21,399 bases of DNA. Origin: an uncultured Alistipes sp. Lineage in GTDB: Bacteria > Bacteroidota > Bacteroidia > Bacteroidales > Rikenellaceae. Under the pieces are notes generated by a model. It did no database searches and had not been told where the DNA came from. It was given only the letters and a program-made list of their open reading frames with translations. The stretch spans positions 1 through 21,399 of the forward strand of contig CAAGBI010000078.1 of assembly GCA_900768015.1 (NCBI GenBank), written 5' to 3'. Shown here in pieces: positions 15,285 to 21,399 of the stretch; positions within the stretch are counted from its first letter, which is position 1, and the number at the start of each line of letters is the position of its first letter. The translations under genes were made by a program, and so were the position numbers.

Positions 15285-15428
15285 GATATGTATCCAATCC
15301 TGGTATCGGCATTACCCGTATCCAGTACAATGGGTTTAATCTCAGCCAATCACCTCACTCTGTCACAAGATTGGCGACCATATAGCCGACCCACCCTGCA
15401 ACAAGTGAAGGAGTAGCACCCCTTATAT
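15285..15428 (-). promoter_or_regulatory. TPP riboswitch (THI box)
   Basis: On the minus strand the conserved core is present in order: AAGGGGTGCT (15424-15415), a P3 stem GCCAATC...GATTGGC, the hallmark GGCTGAGA (ending 15340) with ACCC closing P2, then CGGGTAATGCCG as the P5 tip. The 3' flank reads ATACCAGGA and not the usual CGTAGGGA, so the P4 arm is variant. It controls the TonB receptor-PnuC operon. Confidence 0.88.
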
Positions 15429-15432
15429 TGCG

Positions 15433-15440
15433 CAAAGGTA
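15433..15440 (-). promoter_or_regulatory. -7 element of the thiamine uptake operon
   Basis: TACCTTTG on the minus strand fits TAnnTTTG and lies ~10 bp before the first riboswitch bases, so the aptamer begins almost at the transcript end. No convincing upstream TTTG at the usual spacing. Confidence 0.6.
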
Positions 15441-15504
15441 AACAAAAATTGGCAATTAGAGAGGAGGTGCTACCATTTTTTCTATGAAAGGGGTTCAAAA
15501 AGCG

Positions 15505-16698
15505 CTAATCATCACTGCCGAGCACCCTATTATTCTTGTATGTCAGCGCCGTGGCAATAGCTATTATAAGCACCACGATGCTATTAAACAGGTAGGCAAA
15601 GGTATGGTTCGTAGCATGAAAGATGTGGTCGATGCCATCAATCATAAATGGCGCTACGAGGATTGCCAAATAGTTAGTAGTCATAACGATAGCCAATGCC
15701 AATGTCGAGAGGTGTGGTGGCGCATTTGTCGCTGCCTTATCGTATATTATGGGCTGCATAACGCCATAGCCCAAGCCCGTAAGTATCGCGCCTATGGTTA
15801 GCGTAGTTGCCGAGGGATGTGTAAGCGACATAAGCAACAGGCCCACCGACATGGCAACCAACGACCACAGGTTAACCATCCTGCCAAAGATGGCGATGAT
15901 GCGATTTAGCATAAATCCTGGCGCCATAATAGCGAGGAAGAAAAGCGATATTATTATACCAGACTCTCCGCTGTGCATACCCGCAAGCGATGCAACATAC
16001 GAGGTGTTATATGTAACGATAAGCGAGGTGTAGGTAATGGCAAAGTAGAATAGCACAAGGCCCGCTATAATCTTCACATTTAGCGTCGTCTGCCTATTCT
16101 GCGCACCCGATTTTGGCTCTGGCGCAGGCTTCGTGCGACTAAGCGCTGGTATGAGCAGTAGCGTAACCACAGGGAGCAGATATACGATAAAAGCTAGGTG
16201 CCACTCCACATCGGCAAGGTAGCCTACGGCAGTCGTAGCAATGACAAGCGTAAGATTGTTCACCGCAGAGCTAATACCAAGCTGGTTAACACGCTTATCT
16301 CCAGTAAAATAGTCAACTATCAAGCCTGTAGATAACGGGATAATCATTCCCGCACCCACACCAACGAGTGTGCTTGCAGCAATAAGTTCCACGAGCGAAT
16401 ATGAGGTGGTACACCATACACCGCTAAGTAGGAATATCGCCGTACCAGCCACCAGCAACCTTATCTTATTACCCTTCACCGCCCAGCGACCCGAGAGTAG
16501 CATAAAGGGGATAATCAGCAGCGATGGCAGAGACTCGAGCATCTGAACTTCAAGTTCGCTTGCATGCGGAAAGATGCTCTGCATATCATCCAAAATGGGC
16601 GAGATAGCCAAGCCCGGCAATGAGACAATCGCCGAAACAGACCATATAGCCACAAGGGCAATTAGGGGTATTTTACCCTTACCAGTATCGATAGTCAT
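15505..16698 (-). CDS. Major facilitator superfamily transporter
   Basis: A 397-aa inner-membrane protein with about 12 hydrophobic segments in two halves, joined by a polar loop near residues 190-215 (RTKPAPEPKSGAQNRQ). The first half has the RWAVKGNKIRLL loop between helices 2 and 3, and GVGAGMIIPLSTGLIVDYFTGDKR in helices 4-5. These point to an MFS efflux or uptake permease. The substrate cannot be read from sequence. It is encoded just upstream of the thiamine operon on the same strand, but that operon has its own promoter, so a link to thiamine is not supported. Confidence 0.85.
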   Translation of the reverse strand: MTIDTGKGKIPLIALVAIWSVSAIVSLPGLAISPILDDMQSIFPHASELEVQMLESLPSLLIIPFMLLSGRWAVKGNKIRLLVAGTAIFLLSGVWCTTSYSLVELIAASTLVGVGAGMIIPLSTGLIVDYFTGDKRVNQLGISSAVNNLTLVIATTAVGYLADVEWHLAFIVYLLPVVTLLLIPALSRTKPAPEPKSGAQNRQTTLNVKIIAGLVLFYFAITYTSLIVTYNTSYVASLAGMHSGESGIIISLFFLAIMAPGFMLNRIIAIFGRMVNLWSLVAMSVGLLLMSLTHPSATTLTIGAILTGLGYGVMQPIIYDKAATNAPPHLSTLALAIVMTTNYLAILVAPFMIDGIDHIFHATNHTFAYLFNSIVVLIIAIATALTYKNNRVLGSDD

Positions 16699-16775
16699 TT
16701 AACCATATTTTTATTACAGCATTATCCAACAAAGAGCATGCCAAACACCTTTGCCTCGTACATGTGCGCGCACGC

Positions 16776-16806
16776 CTTGCTTATTCAACTTTTTTTGCTA
16801 ACTTTG
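16776..16806 (+). promoter_or_regulatory. Promoter of the rpe operon
   Basis: CTTG (16776-16779), a 19-bp spacer, then TAACTTTG (16799-16806). It lies after an in-frame ATG at 16738, so the Rpe start is the ATG at 16849. Confidence 0.7.
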
Positions 16807-16848
16807 TGCGATAATATACAGACTCAAAGATTAAAACCTCATAACACT

Positions 16849-17502
16849 ATGAAAAGAATTATTGCTCCTTCGGTGCTTTCAGCGGACTTTGGCAACCTCA
16901 ATCGTGACATGGAGATGCTCCAGCGCTCACAGGCAGAGTGGGTACATGTCGACGTTATGGATGGCGTATTCGTGCCCAACATCTCATTCGGTTTTCCCCT
17001 TATGAAGCCTTTGCGCAAGGGTACAACAAAGGTGCTTGATGTGCACCTGATGATTACCGCACCCGAGAAGTATGTAACACGCTTTGTGGAGGCGGGTGCT
17101 GACTATGTCACTTTCCACTACGAGGCTACCGAAAACATCCAGGAGTGCATCGACCTTATCCGCAAGGCGGGTGCTAAGGTGGGTATCTCTATCAAGCCAG
17201 GCACCGAGCCCGAGGTATTGGACAAGTGGCTCACACAGCTCGACCTCATCCTCGTTATGAGCGTAGAACCAGGCTTCGGTGGCCAGAAGTTCATGCCCTC
17301 GTCTATTGCAAAGTGCGAATATCTCAACCGCAAGAAGCAGGAGTTGGGCCTCGAGAACCTTATCATCGAGGTAGATGGAGGTATCTCAGCATCAAACTCA
17401 CGCCTCTTGTTCGACGCAGGTGCTGAGGCATTGGTTGCTGGCAGCTCCGTTTTCGGTGCTCCCGACCCCGAGCAGGCAATTGTTGACATGATTAACTCTT
17501 AA
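16849..17502 (+). CDS. rpe: Ribulose-phosphate 3-epimerase
   Basis: A 217-aa TIM-barrel enzyme interconverting ribulose 5-phosphate and xylulose 5-phosphate in the pentose phosphate pathway. Motifs are APSVLSADFGNL at the N-terminus, HVDVMDGVFVPNISFG (catalytic Asp and metal ligands), DVHLMI, VEPGFGGQKF (phosphate loop) and EVDGGI (second catalytic Asp). The start was set by the promoter position and gives the usual family N-terminus. It is followed after 15 bp by an ABC-F gene. Confidence 0.96.
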   Translation: MKRIIAPSVLSADFGNLNRDMEMLQRSQAEWVHVDVMDGVFVPNISFGFPLMKPLRKGTTKVLDVHLMITAPEKYVTRFVEAGADYVTFHYEATENIQECIDLIRKAGAKVGISIKPGTEPEVLDKWLTQLDLILVMSVEPGFGGQKFMPSSIAKCEYLNRKKQELGLENLIIEVDGGISASNSRLLFDAGAEALVAGSSVFGAPDPEQAIVDMINS

Positions 17503-17517
17503 TCTTGGTTCGACTAA

Positions 17518-19452
17518 ATGATTTCGCTCGATAACCTCACCATAAGCTACGGCGGCTGGACACTCTTCGACGGCATATCGTTTATGATTAACCCCAAGGA
17601 CCGCATAGGTCTTGTGGGTAAGAACGGTGCGGGTAAGACTACCCTCCTGCGTGTCATCACTGGCGAGCAGCAGCCCACCGAGGGTGCTGTGACCATAAAT
17701 GGCGAGTGTACCATAGGCTACCTCCCCCAGCAGATGCGCGTGGCAGATACCACATCGCTTGTGGCCGAGACCGCCAAGGCCTTCGAGGAGGTGTTGCGCA
17801 TCGAGGCAAACATCGAGCGCCTAACAGCAGAGATTGCTTCGCGCACCGACTACGAGAGCGAGGAGTATGCCGACCTCATACACCGCCTAAACGAGGCTAA
17901 CGACCGCTACCATATCCTTGGTGGCGACACTCGCGATGCCGACATTGAGCGCACGCTGCTCGGCTTGGGCTTTAAGCGCACAGACTTCGAGCGCCCCACA
18001 CGCGAGTTCTCGGGAGGCTGGCGTATGCGTATCGAGCTGGCAAAGCTCCTACTACGCCGCCCCTCAATCTTCCTCTTGGATGAGCCTACGAACCACCTCG
18101 ACATCGAGAGTATTCAGTGGTTGGAGGAGTACCTCAAGAACTATAACGGTGCAGTGCTCTTAATCTCTCACGACCGCGCTTTCTTGGATAATGTCACCAC
18201 ACGCACAGTGGAGATTTCGTTGGGCAAGGCCTACGACTACAAGGTGCCCTACTCGAAGTATGTCGTGTTGCGCCAGGAGCGTCGCGCACAGCAGATGGCG
18301 GCATACGAGAACCAGCAGCGCCTAATCGAGAAGACCGAGGAGTTCATCGAGAAGTTCCGCTACAAGCCCACCAAGAGTAACCAGGTGCAGTCGCGCATCA
18401 AGCAGCTCGAGAAGCTCGACCGCATTGAAGTCGATGAGGAGGACCTCTCACGCCTAAACATCAAGTTCCCGCCCGCACCCCGCACAGGTCAGATTGTTGC
18501 AGAGGTAAAGGAGGTGGGCAAGGCCTTTGGCGAGAAGCGCATATTCTCGGGCGCGGAGTTTACCATCGAGCGCGGACAGAAGATTGCCCTTGTAGGCCGA
18601 AATGGCGAGGGTAAGACCACCTTTGCCCGCATGCTTGTCGGCGAGCTGGAGCCTACGGAGGGCAGCATCAAGCTTGGTGCAAATGTCAACATAGGCTACT
18701 ACGCCCAGAACCAAGACGACCTTATGGATGGCGAGTTCACGGTATTCGACACCCTCGACCGCGTGGCTGTGGGCGACATACGCACACGCCTTCGCGACAT
18801 CCTCGGTGCCTTCCTTTTCCGTGGCGAGGATATCGAGAAGAAGGTCAAGGTGTTGTCGGGTGGCGAGCGTTCACGCCTTGCCATGGCGCGCCTAATGCTT
18901 GAGCCCTACAACCTTCTTATCCTCGATGAGCCCACCAACCATATGGATATGCGCTCGAAGGATATATTGAAGGATGCACTGCAGAAGTATGACGGCACGG
19001 TGGTCGTTGTATCGCACGACCGAGAGTTCCTCGATGGCCTTGTTGACCGCATCTACGAGTTCCGCGATGGTGGCGTTAGGGAGTATCTCGGCGACATCTG
19101 GTACTTCTTGGAGAAGCGCAAGGTGGAGTCGCTACAAGAGATTGAGCGCAAGGATAAGCCCGCAGTCGCAGAGAAGAGCACAGCCGACAGCAACACCGGC
19201 AAACTTTCGTACGAGCAGAAGAAGGAGCAGGAGAAACTCCTTCGCAAGTTGCGCAAGGCCGTGGAGAGCGTAGAGGAGGAGCTGGCAAAGGTTGAGGCAG
19301 AGATTGCAGCCTACGACAAGCGCTTTGCGGAGGCTACAGAGTATAATGCCGACGACTACGCCAAGTATGATGCCCTCAAGCAGCAGTACGACAAGCTTAT
19401 GCACGAGTGGGAGAAGGCATCGTACGAATTGGAGATAACGGAGCAGAATTAA
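17518..19452 (+). CDS. ABC-F family ATPase (ribosome-associated type)
   Basis: A 644-aa soluble protein with two ATP-binding cassettes and no membrane domain. Cassette 1 has Walker A GKNGAGKTT (34-42), signature FSGGW (164-168) and Walker B LLDEPTNHLD (186-195); cassette 2 has GRNGEGKTT (360-368), LSGGE (446-450) and LILDEPTNHMD. The linker (~245-300) is charged and helical, as in the P-site tRNA interaction motif. The C-terminus (~575-644) is a coiled coil as in Uup/YdiF types. ABC-F proteins act on the ribosome to relieve stalls. Nothing here points to antibiotic resistance in particular; a housekeeping role is more likely. Confidence 0.93.
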   Translation: MISLDNLTISYGGWTLFDGISFMINPKDRIGLVGKNGAGKTTLLRVITGEQQPTEGAVTINGECTIGYLPQQMRVADTTSLVAETAKAFEEVLRIEANIERLTAEIASRTDYESEEYADLIHRLNEANDRYHILGGDTRDADIERTLLGLGFKRTDFERPTREFSGGWRMRIELAKLLLRRPSIFLLDEPTNHLDIESIQWLEEYLKNYNGAVLLISHDRAFLDNVTTRTVEISLGKAYDYKVPYSKYVVLRQERRAQQMAAYENQQRLIEKTEEFIEKFRYKPTKSNQVQSRIKQLEKLDRIEVDEEDLSRLNIKFPPAPRTGQIVAEVKEVGKAFGEKRIFSGAEFTIERGQKIALVGRNGEGKTTFARMLVGELEPTEGSIKLGANVNIGYYAQNQDDLMDGEFTVFDTLDRVAVGDIRTRLRDILGAFLFRGEDIEKKVKVLSGGERSRLAMARLMLEPYNLLILDEPTNHMDMRSKDILKDALQKYDGTVVVVSHDREFLDGLVDRIYEFRDGGVREYLGDIWYFLEKRKVESLQEIERKDKPAVAEKSTADSNTGKLSYEQKKEQEKLLRKLRKAVESVEEELAKVEAEIAAYDKRFAEATEYNADDYAKYDALKQQYDKLMHEWEKASYELEITEQN

Positions 19453-19484
19453 GTATAAACTACTGTCTATAAACAAGATAGAGT

Positions 19485-20213
19485 ATGGAAAATATTATTT
19501 TTGGAATACGCCCTGTTGCCGAGGCTGTAGAGGCACGCAAGCAGATTGAGCGCGTATATATTAAGAAGGGGGCCGAGGGTCAGCTTATGAACGACCTCAA
19601 GGACCTTATGGCACGCCACCACATCCACTGGCAGGAGGTGCCCATCGAGAAGCTCAACCGCCTAACTCGCGGTAACCATCAGGGTGTTGTGGCGCAGATT
19701 GCCGCTATTGAGTATGTGGAGCTTAACGACATCCTCGAGCGTGTTCCTGAGGATGAGACACCACTTATCGTGGTCTTCGATGGCGTTACCGATGTGCGTA
19801 ACTTCGGTGGCATCGCCCGCTCTGCAGAGTGTGCAGGTGCTCACGGCCTTATCACACCTTTGAAGAACTCCGCTCCCGTAAATGGCGACGCTATTCGCTC
19901 TTCGGCTGGTGCCTTGAACAACATCCCCGTATGCCGCGTAGGCTCTATCCGCAACACACTCAAGACATTGCAGGTTGAGGGCTTCCAGATTGTAGCCGCT
20001 ACAGAGAAGAGTAAGAAGCTCCTCTACGATGCCGACTTCACTAAGCCAACGGTTATCGTTATGGGTGCCGAGGATAAGGGTATCTCGAAGGAGGTACTCA
20101 AGCTCTGCGACGAGCAGTTGGCCATTCCTCTTATCGGCCACACCGAGTCACTCAATGTGGCTGCCGCGGCCGCCATCATGCTCTTCGAGGTTGTGCGCCA
20201 GCGTATCGGCTAA
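19485..20213 (+). CDS. rlmB: 23S rRNA (guanosine-2'-O-)-methyltransferase RlmB-like (TrmH/SpoU family)
   Basis: A 242-aa SAM-dependent RNA 2'-O-methyltransferase. The N-terminal substrate-binding domain runs IIFGIRPVAEAV to RLTRGNHQGVVAQIA; the SPOUT knot domain shows motif 1 VTDVRNFGGIARSAE, motif 2 VMGAEDKGISKEVL and motif 3 IPLIGHTESLNVAAAAAI. The HxG-type start and full length fit RlmB, which modifies G2251 in the ribosomal P-loop. TrmH-type tRNA methylation is the less likely alternative. Its stop codon shares one base with the start of the next gene. Confidence 0.88.
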   Translation: MENIIFGIRPVAEAVEARKQIERVYIKKGAEGQLMNDLKDLMARHHIHWQEVPIEKLNRLTRGNHQGVVAQIAAIEYVELNDILERVPEDETPLIVVFDGVTDVRNFGGIARSAECAGAHGLITPLKNSAPVNGDAIRSSAGALNNIPVCRVGSIRNTLKTLQVEGFQIVAATEKSKKLLYDADFTKPTVIVMGAEDKGISKEVLKLCDEQLAIPLIGHTESLNVAAAAAIMLFEVVRQRIG

Positions 20214-20785
20214 TGGCCATCGTAGAACATAAGATGCTTGGAATGATAGAGTGTGTGCGCTCACTGCGTGCACGCTCTATTCGTCTTGTCGTGCGCCGTG
20301 ACGGCACATTGCGCCTCACCTACCCTCTCTTTAGTAGCCGAGCTAAGGCTATTGCCTTCGCCGAGAGCAAGATGGAGTGGATAGAGCATACGCGCGAACG
20401 CCTTGCTAAGCGCGTTGCACAATACTCCACTATCACACCCTCGGAGGTGGAGCGCCTACGCCGTGAGGCACGCGCATACATTCCCGCCACACTATCGCGC
20501 CTCGCCCAGGAGCACGGCTTCCGATACACCTCGCTACGCATCTCCTCGGCGCATACTCGCTGGGGCTCATGTAGTGGGCACAATGGCATCAGCATCTCGC
20601 TCTTCGTCATACTCCTACCCGAGCACTTGCGCGAGTTCATCCTTCTGCACGAGCTCTGCCATACACGCCACCATAATCACTCCGCGGCGTTTCACCAACT
20701 TCTCAACGCACATGTTGGCGGCAATGAGCGCGCCTACAACCGCGAACTCAAATCATACCACATCCCCCGCATAGTCAAAGAGTAA
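20213..20785 (+). CDS. YgjP-type metallopeptidase (M48-like, DUF45)
   Basis: A 190-aa cytoplasmic protein of the YgjP/DUF45 family. TRWGSC (115-120) and the zinc site HELCH (146-150) followed by NHSAAFH (155-161) are the family hallmarks. N-terminal residues (SLRARSIRLVVRRDGTLRLTYP) match the substrate-side region. The gene overlaps rlmB by 1 bp (TAATG), so it is the last gene of the rpe-ABC-F-rlmB operon. Family members are predicted zinc peptidases, often found near nucleic-acid enzymes; the physiological substrate is unknown. Inner ATGs at 20234 and 20243 are alternative starts. Confidence 0.85.
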   Translation: MAIVEHKMLGMIECVRSLRARSIRLVVRRDGTLRLTYPLFSSRAKAIAFAESKMEWIEHTRERLAKRVAQYSTITPSEVERLRREARAYIPATLSRLAQEHGFRYTSLRISSAHTRWGSCSGHNGISISLFVILLPEHLREFILLHELCHTRHHNHSAAFHQLLNAHVGGNERAYNRELKSYHIPRIVKE

Positions 20786-20804
20786 CCCCAATTTACACAC
20801 ATGT

Positions 20805-20834
20805 TTTCTTGTCAGAGTGGTGCGGGACTCGAAC
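20805..20834 (+). repeat. Dispersed repeat copy joined to a tRNA T-arm-like sequence
   Basis: TTTCTTGTCAGAGTGGTGC (20805-20823) is identical, inverted, to 7361-7379 in element unit 1. It runs directly into GGGACTCGAAC (20824-20834), the complement of a tRNA T-arm, which also occurs in the tRNA-Asp gene at 21114-21124. No tRNA can be folded here. Confidence 0.65.
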
Positions 20835-20906
20835 GACGAAGTCGTAGAGCCGATACTATATAGCGCAGGGCATTAGCCCGAGCAATAGACACTATCATAT
20901 CGGCTC
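20833..20906. repeat. Paired hairpins in the 3' intergenic region
   Basis: ACGAC-GAA-GTCGT (20833-20845) is followed by a 9-bp stem GAGCCGATA (20847-20855) / TATCGGCTC (20898-20906), inside which GGGC-ATTA-GCCC (20868-20879) forms a further hairpin. No reading frame of note. Confidence 0.6.
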
Positions 20907-20955
20907 AACCCGTATTCAGTGAGTAGTGCCAAGATAGCGCAATGGTATATTTAGA

Positions 20956-21062
20956 TGATGACGATTCGCAAAGCGAACGAGCATACAATTTGATGCGTGG
21001 GAGCTTGCTCACTATTGCATCATATTGTATGCTCGTATGCTACGATAGTAGCATCGTCATCA
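20956..21062. repeat. 107-bp palindrome folding as a four-way junction
   Basis: Outer stem TGATGACGAT (20956-20965) pairs with 21053-21062. Inside are three hairpins: TCGC-AAA-GCGA (20966-20976); a long arm of 12 bp (20978-20989 / 21024-21035), one T-T mismatch, then 6 bp (20991-20996 / 21017-21022); and GCTAC-GATA-GTAGC (21039-21052). The parts fit together almost without spare bases. It lacks tRNA signatures and coding capacity, and I see no promoter for it. Confidence 0.75.
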
Positions 21063-21065
21063 CAT

Positions 21066-21101
21066 AATAAAAAAAGGATGATCTAAATTAGATCATCCTT
21101 T
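21066..21101 (-). terminator. Terminator of tRNA-Asp
   Basis: A perfect 14-bp inverted repeat AAAGGATGATCTAA / TTAGATCATCCTTT around one base; reading on the minus strand it is followed by a T-run. It begins right after the tRNA 3' end. Confidence 0.85.
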
Positions 21102-21103
21102 AG

Positions 21104-21177
21104 CGGTATGGACGGGACTCGAACCCGCGACCCCCTGCGTGACAGGCAGGTATTCTAACCAGCTGAACTACCACACC
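21104..21177 (-). tRNA. tRNA-Asp (anticodon GTC)
   Basis: On the minus strand a complete cloverleaf can be read: acceptor GGTGTGG / CCATACC (one G-U), D arm with AGCTGGTTA, anticodon stem CCTGC / GCAGG with loop CTGTCAC (anticodon GTC), T stem GCGGG / CCCGT with TTCGAGT, and discriminator G. CCA is not encoded. Confidence 0.95.
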
Positions 21178-21219
21178 AGTTTTTTGAGGTGCAACACAGT
21201 TTATTTCTGTTTTGCGATG

Positions 21220-21251
21220 CAAAGGTATGATGTTTTTTTTTATCCTGCAAA
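21220..21251 (-). promoter_or_regulatory. Promoter of tRNA-Asp
   Basis: On the minus strand, TTTG (21251-21248), a 20-bp spacer, then TACCTTTG (21227-21220), 43 bp before the mature tRNA 5' end. Confidence 0.8.
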
Positions 21252-21316
21252 TATTTTTCAAAAAAAATGCGATTTTTTTCGTTTTTCTTGAAATTTCTTT
21301 GTTTCAGCGCTCTTGT

Positions 21317-21399
21317 TTAGATCAATTCAATGCCTGCAGCCGAACATTTAGCTATTTGATCCTCAGGCCAGATGCTTGCTTGTACCTCTCCTACGTGAG
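21317..21399 (-). CDS. C-terminal end of an unidentified protein
   Basis: An open frame enters from the right edge and encodes 26 residues, HVGEVQASIWPEDQIAKCSA then AGIELI, before TAA at 21319-21317. The composition and the AT-rich, gene-free sequence after the stop support a true gene end. Too little remains to name the family. Confidence 0.55.
   Translation of the reverse strand, partial: HVGEVQASIWPEDQIAKCSAAGIELI

Noticed and set aside
15412..15474. Inverted repeat GGTAGCACC / GGTGCTAC spanning the thiamine promoter as a hairpin
   Set aside because: One arm lies upstream of the transcription start, so both arms would not be in the riboswitch RNA; the match is short.
17518..19452. ABC-F gene as an antibiotic-resistance determinant
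   Set aside because: It lies in a housekeeping operon with rpe and rlmB, has an Uup/YdiF-like coiled-coil tail, and no attenuating leader is seen.
19662..20141. 159-aa minus-strand ORF
   Set aside because: It is antisense to rlmB, whose SPOUT motifs are unmistakable; no promoter or plausible domain.
20818..20880. A second tRNA gene on the minus strand
   Set aside because: It has TTCGAGTCCC like a T-arm, but the 5' T-stem strand does not pair and no anticodon or acceptor arm can be formed.
20956..21062. Integron attC site, retron msr/msd or CRISPR repeat
   Set aside because: There is no RYYYAAC core or integrase, no reverse transcriptase gene nearby, and no regularly spaced direct repeats.

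Overview
The window looks like chromosomal DNA from a member of the Bacteroidales, most likely an uncultured gut lineage close to Rikenellaceae or Bacteroides relatives; I cannot fix the genus. The reasons are the recurring promoter form TTTG-N19/20-TAnnTTTG, the near absence of Shine-Dalgarno sites, the TonB-dependent receptor coupled to a PnuC-type permease, and the long acidic/proline-rich insertion in Rho. Base composition is roughly balanced and uniform. Bases 1-19 are identical to the 3' end of an Illumina TruSeq adapter, so the left edge is an untrimmed contig end and not genome sequence.

Layout, left to right. 20-2969 (+): the end of a BASS-family sodium symporter, a PlsC-type acyltransferase and an Omp85-like outer-membrane barrel, packed with 2-bp gaps. 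3064-3846 (+): a zeta-toxin-like P-loop kinase with its own promoter, overlapping a previously overlooked 54-aa ORF. 3928-5332 (-): miaA and an acidic protein with a pRiA4b ORF3/IS1096-passenger-like domain. 5531-7255 (+): rho. 7252-7538: two tandem ~130-bp palindromic elements, each with a terminator hairpin inside inverted repeats, between the convergent rho and histidine kinase genes. 7535-9335 (-) and 9526-11772 (+): a PhoR/PhoB-like two-component system divergent from a PiT phosphate transporter with a PhoU-like tail; the shared control region holds an 11-bp tandem repeat resembling a Pho box. 11919-12318 (-): two small proteins, a winged-helix regulator and a Cys-cluster protein. 12426-15422 (-): a TPP riboswitch, a TonB receptor and a PnuC-family permease, together a thiamine uptake operon; an MFS transporter lies upstream. 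16849-20785 (+): rpe, an ABC-F ATPase, rlmB and a YgjP-type metallopeptidase. 20786-21103: about 320 bp without genes but rich in palindromes, including one that folds as a four-way junction. 21104-21177 (-): tRNA-Asp with promoter and terminator. 21317-21399 (-): the end of an unidentified gene.

Most genes are core functions: translation, tRNA and rRNA modification, envelope lipids and proteins, and nutrient uptake. Two nutrient circuits can be read directly: phosphate (sensor, regulator, transporter, candidate operators) and thiamine (riboswitch, outer-membrane receptor, inner-membrane permease). The least explained sequence is in the two repeat-rich intergenic regions at 7252-7538 and 20805-21062, which share a 19-bp motif.
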